This document shows, piece after piece, positions 11,150-25,949 of a DNA stretch of 64,000 nucleotides; within the stretch, counting starts at the first letter, position 1, and every line of letters starts with the position of its first letter. The DNA is from Siphonodentalium dalli. Its lineage: Eukaryota; Mollusca; Scaphopoda; Gadilida; Siphonodentaliidae. The stretch is taken from positions 39,866,918 through 39,930,917 of the forward strand of contig CP136062.1 in the NCBI GenBank assembly GCA_032622095.1, in the 5' to 3' direction. Position numbers and translations under genes: made by a program. Below the pieces are notes generated by a model. It searched no databases. It was given only the letters and a program-made list of their open reading frames with translations, and was not told the DNA's origin.

Positions 11150-11453
11150 GGTCTGGATATTGTCCCTTTGGGTCACAGTCCTTGTGATTTTAGTCAATAT
11201 TTAATCTCAAATTCGGCACCATGCAGCAGGCATGGGTTAACAGTCCTGATATTTCGTTTTGTTGACTTATCGACGGCGGACTGTTCTTTTCTAGTAACTG
11301 GGTTGTTGCTGGTTCTCTGTATGCCATACATGTACATTAAAGTCGGAATGTTGTCATTATTGGTCACAGTCCGTCTATATTTATTATTATTATTAATATT
11401 CTCTATAATTCGGTACTGACATAAATGGGTTAACAGCCATAAAGGTTTTAATT
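11150..11453 (+). repeat. Decayed satellite monomers at the array edge
   Basis: Two degenerate copies follow the split monomer. The first (11150-11340, about 191 bp) keeps GATATTGTC, GGGTCACAG, TTTTAGTCAATAT, CTCAAATTCG, GCATGGGTTAAC, a GACGGCGG core, TTCTTTTCT and GCCATACAT, with many substitutions and small insertions such as GTACAT and an extra CAG. The second (11341 to about 11453) keeps TTGTCATTATTGGTCACAGTCCG, an expanded TTA run (about 11380-11395), ATTCTCTATAATTCGG, ATGGGTTAACAG and AAAGGTTTTAATT, then stops about 60% of the way through the monomer. Decay is much stronger than anywhere in 1-10000, as expected where homogenisation by exchange fades. Confidence 0.85.
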
Positions 11454-11524
11454 GAAGTATATTGGATGCGTATTTATACTAGCGAAAATCGGGACTTTGT
11501 ACAGTATATATATACGTATGAAAC

Positions 11525-11549
11525 GCGAATCGCGAAGTTCGCGATTCGC
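11525..11549. repeat. Perfect 12-bp GC-rich inverted repeat
   Basis: GCGAATCGCGAA, a single G, and TTCGCGATTCGC form a perfect palindrome with a one-base centre. It stands out from the AT-rich surroundings. It could form a cruciform and lies 43 bp before the minisatellite starts. Function unknown. Confidence 0.9.
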
Positions 11550-11550
11550 A

Positions 11551-11571
11551 GTTCGCGGTTCGCGGTTCGCG
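11551..11571 (+). repeat. Three tandem GTTCGCG heptamers
   Basis: Exact 7-bp repeats at 11551, 11558 and 11565 follow the palindrome. They extend its TTCGCG core, so this may be one small slippage-grown structure. Confidence 0.9.
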
Positions 11572-13179
11572 CGTGGCTGACGAAATCTGCATCCCACCCC
11601 ACCACATACATATATAGGTATCACCACCACATACATATATAGGTATCACAACCACACACATATAGGTATACCCACCACATACATATAGGTATCCCCGCCA
11701 CATACATATAGGTATCCCCACCACACACACATATATAGGTCTCCCCACCACAAGCATATATAGGTATCCCCGCCACACACATATATAGGTATCGCCGCCA
11801 CACACATATATAGGTATCCCCACCACACACATATATAGGTATCCCAGCCACATACATATATAGGTCTCCCGCCACATACATATATAGGTATCTCCACCAC
11901 ACATCTATAGGTATCCCCACCACACACATATATTGGTCTCCCCACCACACACATATATAGGTATCCCCGCCACATACATATATAGGTCTCCGCGCCACAT
12001 ACATATATAGGTATCCCCACCCCACATCTATAGGTATCCCCACTACACACATATATTGGTCTCCTCACCACACACATATATAGATATCCCTGCCACATAC
12101 ATCTATTGGTCTCCCCAACACACACATATATAGGTATCATCACCACACACATATATAGGTCTCCCCGCCACATACATCTATTGGTCTCCCCACCACATAC
12201 ATATATAGGTATCACCACCACATACATATATAGGTATCCCCACCACATACATATATAGGTATCCCCACCACACACATATATAGGTAACAACGCCACACAT
12301 ATATAGGTATCCCCACCACATACATATATAGGTATCCTCACCACACACATATATAGGTCTCCACGCCACATACATCCATAGGTCTCCCCACCACATACAT
12401 ATATAGGTATTACCACCACATACATATATAGGTATCCCCACCACATACATATATAGGTATCCCTACCACACACATATATAGGTTTCCACGCCACATACAT
12501 ATATAGGTATCCCCACCACATACATCTATAGGTATCCCCACCACATACATATATAGGTATCCTCACCACACACATATATAGGTATCACCACCACATACAT
12601 ATAAAGGTATCCCCGCCACACACATATATAGGTATCCCCGCCACATACATATATAGGTATCCCCATCACACACATCTATAGGTATCCCCACCACATACAT
12701 ATATATGTAACACCACCACATACATATATATAGGTATCCCCACCACATACATATATAGGTATCCACACCACACATATATATAGGTATCCCCACCACACAT
12801 ATATATAGGTATCCCCACCACATACATATATAGGTATCCCCAACACACACATCTATAGGTATCCCCAGCACATACATATATAGGTATCCCCGCCACACAC
12901 ATATATAGGTATCCCCACCACACACATATATAGGTATCCTCGCCACACACATATATAGGTATCACCACTACACACATATATAGGTATCCCCACCACATAC
13001 ATATATAGGTATCCCCAACACATACATATATAGGTATCCCCACCACACATCTATAGGTCTCTCCACCACACACATATATAGGTATCACCACCACATACAT
13101 ATATAGGTATCCCACCACACACATATATATAGGTATCACCACCACACACATATATAGTTATCCCCGCCACATACATATA

Positions 13180-16100
13180 TAGGTCTCCCCGCCACATACA
13201 TCTATATGTATCCCACCACATACATTTATAGGTATCCCCACCACACCCATCTATAGGTATCCCCACCACATACATATATAGGTATCCTCACCACACACAT
13301 ATATAGGTCTCCCCACCACATACATATATAGGTCTCCCCGCCACACACATATATAGGTATCCCCACCACATACATATATAGGTCTCCCCACCACATACAT
13401 CTATAGGTATCCCCACCACACACATCTATAGGTACCCCCTCCACACACATATATAGGTATCACCACCACACACATATATAGGTATCACTACCACATACAT
13501 ATATAGGTATCCCAGCCACACACATCTATAGGTATCCCCACCACATACTTATATAGGTATCCCCGCCACACACATATATAGGTATCCCCACCACACACAT
13601 ATATAGGTATACTCGCCACACACATATATAGGTATCACCACCACACATATATATAGGTATCCCCACCACATACATATATAGGTATCCACACCACACATAT
13701 ATATAGGTATCCCCACCACACATATATATAGGTATCCCCACCACATACATATATAGGTATCCCCAACACACACATCTATAGGTATCCCCAGCACATACAT
13801 ATATAGGTATCACCGCCACACACATATATAGGTATCCCACCACAAACATATATAGGTATCCTCGCCACACACATATATAGATATCACCACCACACACATA
13901 TATAGGTATCCCCACCACATACATATATAGGTATCCCCACCACATACATATATAGGTATCCCCACCACACATCTATAGGTCTCTCCACCACACACATATA
14001 TAGGTATCACCACCACATACATATATAGGTATCCCCACCACACACATCTATAGGTATCCCCACCACACACATATATAGGTATCCCCACCACACACATATA
14101 TATAGGTATCACCACCACACACATATATAGTTATCCCCGCCACATATATATATAGGTCTCCCCGCCACATACATCTATATGTATCCCACCACATACATAT
14201 ATAGGTATCCCCACCACACCCATCTATAGGTATCCCCACCACATACATATATAGGTATCCTCACCACACACATATATAGGTCTCCCCACCACATACATAT
14301 ATAGGTCTCCCCGCCACACACATATATAGGTATCCCCACCACATACATATATAGGTCTCCACACCATATACATCTATAGGTATCCCCACCACACACATCT
14401 ATAGGTATCCCCACCACACACATATAGGTATCCCCACCACACACATATATAGGTATCCCCACCACATACATATATAGGTATCCCCATCACACACATATAT
14501 TGGTATCCCCACCACACACATCTATAAGTATCCCCACCACACACATATATAGGTATCCCCACCACATACATATATATGTATCCCCACCACACACATCTAT
14601 AGGTATTCCCACCACACACATATATAGGTATCCCCACCACATACATATATAGGTATCCCCACCACACACATATATAGGTATCCCCACCACATACATATAT
14701 AGGTATCCCCACCACATACATATATAGGTATTCCCACCACATACATATATAGGTATCCCCACCACACCCATATATAGGTATCCCCGCCACACCCATATAT
14801 AGGTATCCCCGCCACATACATATATAGGTATCCCCGCCACACACATATATAAGTCTACTCGCCACACACATATATAGGTATCTCCGCCACACACATATAT
14901 AGGTATCCCCGCCACATACATATAAAGGTATCCCCGCCACACACATATATAGGTCTCCCCGCCACACACATATATAGGTCTCCCCGCCACATACATATAT
15001 AGGTATCCCCGCCACACACATATATAGGTCTCCCCGCCACATACATATATAGGTATCCCCACCACATACATAGATAGGTATCCCGCCACACACATATATA
15101 GGTATCCCCGCCACATACATATATAGGTATCCCCACCACACACATATATATGTCTCCCCGCCACACACATATATATGTATCCCCGCCACACACATATATA
15201 GGTCTCCCCGCCACATACATATATAGGTATCCCCACCACATACATAGATAGGTATCCCCGCCACACACATATATAGGTATCCCCGCCACATACATATATA
15301 GGTATCCCCACCACACACATATATAGGTCTCCCCGCCACACACATATATAGGTCTCCTCACCACACACATATATAGGTCTCCCCGCCACACACATATATA
15401 GGTCTCCCCGCCACAAACATATATAGGTCTCCTCACCACACACATATACAGGTATCCCCGCCACATACATATACAGGTATCCCCACCACATACATATATA
15501 GGTATCCCCGCCACAAATATCTATAGGTATCCCCGCCAAACACATCTATAGGTCTCCCCGCCACATACATATATAGGTATCCCCGCCACATACATATATA
15601 GGTATCCCCACCACATACATATATAGGTATCCCCACCACACACATATATAGGTATCCCCACCACATACATATATAGGTATCCTCACCACACACATATATA
15701 GGTATCCCCACCACATACATATATAGGTATCCTCACCACACACATATATAGGTCTCCCTACCACATACATATATAGGTATCCCCGCCACACACATCTATA
15801 GGTATCCCCACCACATACTTATATAGGTATCCCCGCCACACACATCTATAGGTATCCCCACCACATACTTATATAGGTATCCCCGCCACACACATATATA
15901 GGTATCCCCACCACACACATATATAGGTATACTCGCCACACACATATAGAGGTATCACCACCACACATATATATAGGTATCCCCACCACATACATATATA
16001 GGTATCCACACCACACATATATATAGGTATCCCCACCACACATATATATAGGTATCCCCACCACATACATATATAGGTATCCCCAACACACACATCTATA

Positions 16101-18420
16101 GGTATCCCCAGCACATACATATATAGGTATCCCCGACACACACATATATAGGTATCCCCACCACACACATATAAAGGTATCCTCGCCACACACATATATA
16201 GGTATCACCACCACACACATATATAGGTATCCCCACCACATACATATATAGGTATCCCCACCACATACATATATAGGTATTCCCACCACACATATATAGG
16301 TATCCCCACCACACATCTATAGGTCTCTCCACCACATACATATATAGGTATCCCACCACACACATCTATAGGTATCCCCAACACACACATATATAGGTAT
16401 CCCCACCAGACACATATATATAGGTATCACCACCACACACATATATAGTTATCCCCGCCACATACATATATAGGTCTCACCGCCACATACATCTATATGT
16501 ATCCCACCACATACATATATAGGTATCCCCACCACACCCATCTATAGGTATCCCCACCACATACATATATAGGTATCCTCACCACACACATATATAGGTC
16601 TCCCCACCACATACATATATAGGTATCCCCGCCAAACACATATATAGGTATCCCCACCACATACATATATAGGTCTCCCCACCACATACATCTATAGGTA
16701 TCCCCACCACACACATCTATAGGTACCCCCTCCACACACATATATAGGTATCACCACCACACACATATATAGGTATCACTACCACATACATATATAGGTA
16801 TCCCAGCCACACACATCTATAGGTATCCCCACCACATACTTATATAGGTATCCCCGCCACACACATATATAGGTATCCCCACCACACACATATATAGGTA
16901 TACTCGCCACACACATATATAGGTATCACCACCACACATATATATAGGTATCCCCACCACATACATATATAGGTATCCACACCACACATATATATAGCTA
17001 TCCCCACCACACATATATATAGGTATCCCCACCACATACATATATAGGTATCCCCAACACACACATCTATAGGTATCCCCAGCACATACATATATAGGTA
17101 TCCCCGCCACACACATATATAGGTATCCCCACCACACACACATATAGGTATCCTCGCCACACACATAAATAGGTATCACCACCACACACATATATAGGTA
17201 TCCCCACCACATACATATATAGGTATCCCCACCACATACATATATAGGTATCCCCACCACACATCTATAGGTCTCTCCACCACACACATCTATAGGTATC
17301 ACCACCACATACATATATAGGTATCCCCACCACACACATCTATAGGTATCCCCACCACACACATATATAGGTATCCCCACCACACACATATATATAGGTA
17401 TCACCACCACACACATATATAGTTATCCCCGCCACATACATATATAGGTCTCCCCGCCACATACATCTATATGTAACCCACCACATACATATATAGGTAT
17501 CCCCACCACACCCGTCTATAGGTATCCCCACCACATACATATATAGGTATCCTCACCACACACATATATAGGTCTCCCCACCACATACATATATAGGTCT
17601 CCCCGCCACACACATATATAGGTATCCCCACCACATACATATATAGGTCTCCCCACCACATACATCTATAGGTATCCCCACCACACACATCTATAGGTAC
17701 CCCCACCACACACATATATAGGTCTCCCCACCACATACATCTATAGGTATCCCCACCACACACATCTATAGGTATCCCACCACACACATTAAGGTATCCC
17801 CACCACACACATATATAGGTATCCCCACCACATACATATATAGGTATCCCCATCACATACATATATAGGTATCCCCACCACACCCATATATAGGTATCCC
17901 CGCCACACCCATATATAGGTATCCCCGCCACATACATATATTGGTATCCCCGCCACACACATATATAGGTCTCCTCGCCACACACATATATAGGTATCTC
18001 CGCCACACACATATATAGGTATCCCCGCCACATACATATAAAGGTATCCCCGCCACACACATATATATGTCTCCCCGCCACACACATATATAGGTCTCCC
18101 CGCCACATACATATATATGTATCCCCGCCACACACATATTTAGGTCTCCCCGCCACATACATATATAGGTATCCCCACCACATACATAGATAGGTATCCC
18201 GCCACACACATATATAGTTATCCCCGCCACATACATATATAGGTATCCCCACCACACACATATATATGTCTCCCCGCCACACACATATATAGGTATCCCC
18301 GCCACACACATATATAGGTCTCCCCGCCACACACATATATAGGTATCCCCACCACATACATATATAGGTCTCCCCACCACATACATCTATAGGTATCCCC
18401 ACCACACACATCTATAGGTA
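13180..18420 (+). repeat. Minisatellite higher-order modules of about 0.97 kb
   Basis: The marker variant CACACCCATCTATAGG (or a close form) has its CCC at 13246, 14219, 16537 and 17511. Pairs lie 973 and 974 bp apart, about 39 units, with 2318 bp between the pairs. A linked marker set recurs around each copy: GTACCCCCTCC or a variant, a TATATGTA unit, and a run of CATATATATAGG units in CACC context. Within 14760-15550 units with GCC and GGTCT predominate, and this sub-block recurs at about 17.88-18.4, 18.6-19.3 and 26.15-26.8 kb. Confidence 0.7.
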
Positions 18421-18429
18421 TCCCCACAA

Positions 18430-21400
18430 TAACACATATATAGGTCTCCCCACCACATACATCTATAGGTATCCCCACCACACACATCTTTAGGTATCCC
18501 CACCACACACATTAAGGTATTCCCACCACACACATATATAGGTATCCCCACCACATACATATATAGGTATCCCCATCACATACATATATAGGTATCCCCA
18601 CCACACCCATATATAGGTATCCCCGCCACACCCATATATAGGTATCCCCGCCACATACATATATTGGTATCCCCGCCACACACATATATAGGTCTCCTCG
18701 CCACACACATATATAGGTATCTCCGCCACACACATATATAGGTATCCCCGCCACATACATATAAAGGTATCCCCGCCACACACATATATATGTCTCCCCG
18801 CCACACACATATATAGGTCTCCCCGCCACATACATATATAGGTATCCCCGCCACACACATATATAGGTCTCCCCGCCACATACATATATAGGTATCCCCA
18901 CCACATACATAGATAGGTATCCCGCCACACACATATATAGGTATCCCCGCCACATACATATATAGGAATCCCCACCACACACATATATATGTCTCCCCGC
19001 CACACACATATATAGGTATCCCCGCCACACACATATATAGGTCTCCCCGCCACATACATATATAGGTATCCCCACCACATACATAGATAGGTATCCCCGC
19101 CACACACATATATAGGTATCCCCGCCACATACATATATAGGTATCCCCACCACACACATATATAGGTCTCCCCGCCACACACATATATAGGTCTCCTCAC
19201 CACACACATATATAGGTCTCCCCGCCACACACATATATAGGTCTCCCCGCCACACACATATATAGGTCTCCTCACTACACACATATACAGGTATCCCCGC
19301 CACATACATATATAGGTATCCCCACCACATACATATATAGGTATCCCCGCCACAAATATCTATAGGTATCCCCGCCAAACAAATCTATAGGTCTCCCGGC
19401 CACATACATATATAGGTATCCCCGCGACATACGTATATAGGTATCCCCACCACATACATACATAGGTATCCCCACCACACACATATATAGGTATCCCCAC
19501 CACATACATATATAGGTATCCTCACCACACACATATATAGGTATCCCCACCACATACATATATAGGTATCCTCACCACACACATATATAGGTCTCCCTAC
19601 CACATACATATATAGGTCTACCCACCACATACATATATAGGTATTAGGTATCACCACCACATACATATAGAGGTATCCCCGCCACACACATCTATAGGTA
19701 TCCCCACCACATACTTATATAGGTATCCCCGTCACACACATATATAGGTATCCTCACCACACACATATATAGGTATACTCGCCACACACATATATAGGTA
19801 TCACCACCACACATATATATAGGTATCCCCACCACATACATATATAGGTATCCACACCACACATATATATAGGTATCCCCACCACACATATATATAGGTA
19901 TCCCCACCACATACATATATAGGTATCCCCAACACACACATCTATAGGTATCCCCAGCACATACATATATAGGTATCCGCGCCACACACATATATAGGTA
20001 TCCCCACCACACACATATAAAGGTATCCTCGCCACACACATATATAGGTATCACCACCACACACATATATAGGTATCCCCACCACATACATATATAGGTA
20101 TCCCCACCACATACATATATAGGTATCCCCACCACACATATATAGGTATCCCCACCACACATCTATAGGTCTCTCCACCACATACATATATAGGTATCCC
20201 CAACACACACATCTATAGGTATCCCCAGCACATACATATATAGGTATCCCCGCCACACACATATATAGGTATCCCCACCACACACATATATAGGTATCCC
20301 CACCACACACATATATATAGGTATCACCACACACACATATATAGTTATCCCCGCCACATACATATATAGGTCTCCCCGCCACATACATCTATATGTATCC
20401 CACCACATACATATATAGGTATCCCCACCACACCCATCTATAGGTATCCCCACCACATACATATATAGGTATCCTCACCACACACATATATAGGTCTCCC
20501 CACCACATACATATATAGGTATCCCCGCCACACACATATATAGGTATCCCCACCACATACATATATAGGTCTCCCCACCACATACATCTATAGGTATCCC
20601 CACCACACACATCTATAGGTACCCCCTCCACACACATATATAGGTATCACCACCACACACATATATAGGTATCACTACCACATACATATATAGGTATCCC
20701 CAAAACATACATATATAGGTATCCTCACCACACACATATATAGGTATCCCCACCACATACATATATAGTATTCCCACCACACACATATATAGGTATACTC
20801 GCCACACACATGTATATGTATCACCACCACACATATATATAGGTATCCCCACCACATACATATATAGGTATCCACACCACACATATATATAGCTATCCCC
20901 ACCACACATATATATAGGTATCCCCACCACATACATATATAGGTATCGCCAACACACACATCTATAGGTATCCCCAGCACATACATATATAGGTATCCCC
21001 GCCACACACATATATAGGTATCCCCACCACACACATATATAGGTATCCTCGTCACACATATATAGGTATCACCACCACACACATATATAGGTATCCCCAC
21101 CACATACATATATAGGTATCCCCACCACATACATATATAGGTATCCCCACCAGACATCTATAGGTCTCTCCACCACACACATCTATAGGTATCACCACCA
21201 CATACATATAAAGGTATCCCCATCACACACATCGATAGGTATCCCCACCACACACATATATATGTATCCCCACCACACACATATATATAGGTATCACCAC
21301 CACACACATATATGGTTATCCCCGCCACATACATATATAGGTCTTCCCGCCACATACATCTATATGTAACCAACCACATACATATATAGGTATCCCCACC

Positions 21401-24400
21401 ACACCCATCTATAGGTATCCCCACCACATACATATATAGGTATCCTCACCACACACATATATAGGTCTCCCCACCACATACATATATAGGTCTCCCCGCC
21501 ACACACATATATATGTATCCCCACCACATACATATATAGGTCTCCCCATCACACACATATATAGGTATCCCAACCACATACATATATAGGTCTCCCCACC
21601 ACATACATATATAGGTATCCCCACCACACACGTATATAGGTATCCCCACCACATACATATATAGTATTCCCACCACACACATATATAGGTATACTCGCCA
21701 CACACATGTATATGTATCACCACCACACATATATATAGGTATCCCCACCACATACATATATAGGTATCCACACCACACATATATATAGCTATCCCCACCA
21801 CACATATATATAGGTATCCCCACCACATACATATATAGGTATCCCCAACACACACATATATAGGTATCACCACCACACACATATATAGGTATCCCCACCA
21901 CATACATATATAGGTATCCCCACCACATACATATATAGGTATCCCCACCACACATCTATAGGTCTCTCCACCACACACATCTATAGGTATCACCACCACA
22001 TACATATAAAGGTATCCCCATCACACACATCGATAGGTATCCCCACCACACACATATATAGGTATCCCCACCACACACATATATATAGGTATCACCACCA
22101 CACACATATATAGTTATCCCCGCCACATACATATATAGGTCTCCCCGCCACATACATCTATATGTAACCAACCACATACATATATAGGTATCCCCACCAC
22201 ACCCATCTATAGGTATCCCCACCACATACATATATAGGTATCCTCACCACACACATATATAGGTCTCCCCACCACATACATATATAGGTCTCCCCGCCAC
22301 ACACATATATAGGTATCCCCACCACATACATATATAGGTCTCCCCACCACACACATATATAGGTATCCCAACCACATACATATATAGGTCTCCCCACCAC
22401 ATACATATATAGGTATCCCCACCACACACATCTATAGGTATCCCCATCACACACATATAGGTATCCCCACCACACACATATATAGGTGTCCCCACCACAT
22501 ACATATATAGGTATCCCCATCACACACATATATAGGTATCCCCACCACACACATCTATAGGTATCCCCACCACACACATATATAGGTATCCCCACCACAT
22601 ACATATATAGGTATCCCCACCACACACATCTATAGGTATCCCCACCACACACATATATAGGTATCCCCACCACATACATATATAGGTATCCCCACCACAT
22701 TCATATATAGTTATCCCCACCACATACATATATAGGTATTCCAACCACATACAAATATAGGTATCCCCACCACACACATATATAGGTATCACCACCACAT
22801 AGATATATAGGTATCCCCGCCACATACGTATATAGGTATCCCCACCACATACATATATAATAATCCCCTCCACACACATATAACGGTATCACCACCACAT
22901 AGATATATAGGTATCCCCGCCACATACATATATAGGTATCCACACCACATACATATATAGGTACACCCTCCACACACATATATAGGTATCACCACCACAC
23001 ACATATATATGTATCCCCGCCACATACATATATAGGTATCCCCGCCACACACATATATATGTCTCCCCACCACACACATCTATAGGTATCCCCACCACAT
23101 ACATCCATAGGTATCCCCACCACATACATATATGTATCCTCACCACATACATATATAGGTATCCCCGCCACATACATATATAGGTATCCCCACCACACAC
23201 ATATATAGGTATCCCTGCCACATACATATATAGATATCCCCACCACACACATATATAGGTATCCCCACCACACACATATATAGGTATCCCCGCCACATAC
23301 ATATATAGGTATCCCCACCACACACATATATAGGTATCCCCACCACATACATATATAGGTATCCCCGCCACATACATATATAGGTATCCCCACCACATAC
23401 ATATATAGGTATCCCCACCACATACATATATAGGTATCCACACCACATACATATATAGGTATCCCCACCACATACATATATAGGTATTCCCACCACATAC
23501 ATATATAGGTATCCCCATCACATACATATATAGGTATCCCCACAACACACATTTATAGGTATCCCCACCACACACATTTATAGGTATCCCCACCACATAC
23601 ATATATAGTTATCCTAACCACACACATATATAGGTATCACCACCACATACATATATAGGTATCCCAGCCACACACATATATAGGTATCCCCGCCACAATC
23701 ATAGATAGGTATCCCCGCCACACACATATATAGGTCTCCCCGCCACATACATATATAGGTCTCCGCGCCACACACATATATAGATATCCCCGCCACATAT
23801 ATATATAGGCTTCCCCGCCACACACATATATAGGTCTCCACACCACACAAATATATAGGTATCCCCGTTACACACATATATAGGTATCCTCACCACACAC
23901 ATATATAGGTATCCCCGCCACAGACATATATAGGTATCCCCACCACATACATATTTAGGTATCCCTACCACATACATATATAGGTATAACCACCACATAC
24001 ATCTATGGGTATCACCACCACACACATAAATAGGTATCCCCACCACACACATATATAGGTATCACCACCACCTACATATATAGGTATCCCCACACACACA
24101 TATATAGGTATCCCCACCACATACATCCATAGGTTTCCCCACCACATACATCTATAGGTATCACCACAACATACATCTATAGGTATCACCCCCACATACA
24201 TCTAAATGTATCGCCACCGCATACATATATAGCTATCACCACCACACACATATATAAGTCTCCCCCACCACACACATATATAGGTATCCCCGCCACATAC
24301 ATCTATAAGTCACCCCACCACATACATATATAGGTATCACCACCACATACATCTATAGGTATCACCACCACATACATATATAGGTATCCCCACCACACAC

Positions 24401-25530
24401 ATCTATATGTATCCCCACCACACACATATATAGTTATCCCCGCCACATACATATATAGGTCTACCCGCCACATACATATATATGTATCCCACCACATACA
24501 TATATAGGTATCCCCACCACACCCATCTATAGGTATCCCCACCACATACATATATAGGTATCCTCACCACACACATATATAGGTCTCCCCACCACATACA
24601 TATATAAGTCTCCCCGCCACACACATATATAGGTATCCCCACCACATACATATATAGGTCTCCCCACCACATACATCTATAGGTATCCCCACCACACACG
24701 TCTATAGGTATCCCCACCACACACATGTAGGTATTCCCACCACACACATATATAGGTATCGCCACCACATACATATATAGGTATCCCCATCACACACATA
24801 TATAGGTATCCCCACCACACACATCTATAGGTATTCCCACCACACACATATATGGGTATCCCCACCACATACATATATAGGTATCCCCACCACACACATC
24901 TATAGGTATCCCCACCACACACATATATAGGTATCCCCACCACATACATATATAGGTATCCCCACCACACACATATATAGGTATACCCACCACATACATA
25001 TATAGGTATCCCCACCACATACATATATAGGTATTCCCACCACATACATATATAGGTATCCCCACCACACACATATATAGGTATCACCACCACATAGATA
25101 TATAGGTATCCCCGCCACATACGTATATAGGTATCCCCACCACACACATATATAGGTACCCCCTCCACACACATATATAGGTATCACCACCACATAGATA
25201 TATAGGTAAACCCGCCACATACATATATAGGTATCCCCACCACATACATATATAGGTACCCCCTCCACACACATATATAGGTATCACCACCACACACATA
25301 TATATGTATCCCCGCCACATACATATATAGGTATCCCCGCCACACACATATATATGTCTCCCCACCACACACATATATATGTATCCCCGCCACATACATA
25401 TATAGTTATCGCCGCCACACACATATATATGTCTCCCCACCACACACATCTATAGGTATCCCCACCACATACATCCATAGGTATCCCCACCACATACATA
25501 TATAGGTATCCTCACCACATACATATATAG
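18430..25530 (+). repeat. First copy of a 6-7 kb minisatellite mega-module
   Basis: This stretch matches 25.95-31.97 kb in the order of its variant units. The ACATCTTTAGG plus CACATTAAGG pair near 18484-18515 corresponds to 26021-26050. The 19.69-21.4 kb part corresponds at +7229 to +7231. The 22.0-25.5 kb part corresponds at +6433 to +6437; for example the CACAATCATAGATAGG variant has AATC at 23697 and 30134, and CACACCCAT has its CCC at 24522 and 30959. The change of offset by about 796-798 bp equals the extra local duplication at 20.7-22.3 kb, which the second copy lacks. Confidence 0.75.
20740..22250 (+). repeat. Local tandem duplication inside the first mega-module
   Basis: The odd TATATAGTATTCCC unit and the following ACATGTATATG unit occur near 20765 and 21661 (displacement 896). 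Downstream markers recur at 798 bp, such as CACACCCATC with CCC at 21404 and 22202. The difference is explained by loss of about four units in the second copy, where the AACACACACATCTATAGG, CCCAGCAC, CCCGCC and CCTCG units are absent near 21850. The equivalent block near 28.0-28.7 kb is single. Confidence 0.72.
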
Positions 25531-25949
25531 GTATCCCCACCACACACATATATAGGTATCCCCATCACATACATATATAGGTATCCTCACCACACACATA
25601 TATAGGTATCCTCACCACATACATATATAGGTATCCCCACCACATAGATCTATAGGTACCCCCACCACATACATATATAGGTATCCCCACCACATACATA
25701 TATAGGTATCCCCACCACATACATCTATAGGTCTCCCCGCCACATACATATATAGGTATCCCCACCACAAACATATATAGGTATCCCCGCAACATACATC
25801 TATAGGTCTCCCCGCCAAATACATATATAGGTATCCCCACCACATACATATATAGGTATCCCCACCACACACATATATATGTCTCCCCGCCACACACATA
25901 TATAGGTATCCCCGCCACACACATATATAGTTCTCCCCGCCACACACAT

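Larger units (their letters stand above)
11454..11591. other. Non-repeated spacer between satellite and minisatellite
   Basis: These 138 bp match neither repeat. The spacer contains an alternating TATATATATACGTA stretch near 11505-11518, then an abrupt GC-rich knot (palindrome 11525-11549 and a GTTCGCG triplication 11551-11571), then GTGGCTGACGAAATCTGC leading directly into the first minisatellite unit. I see no gene. An open minus-strand frame crosses it only because the minisatellite frame reads through. Confidence 0.75.

Noticed and set aside
11168-11419. 83-residue hydrophobic plus-strand frame
   Set aside because: It is the same satellite frame in decayed monomers; its similarity to the 10008-10397 frame reflects shared repeat DNA. 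The leucine run comes from a TTA microsatellite.
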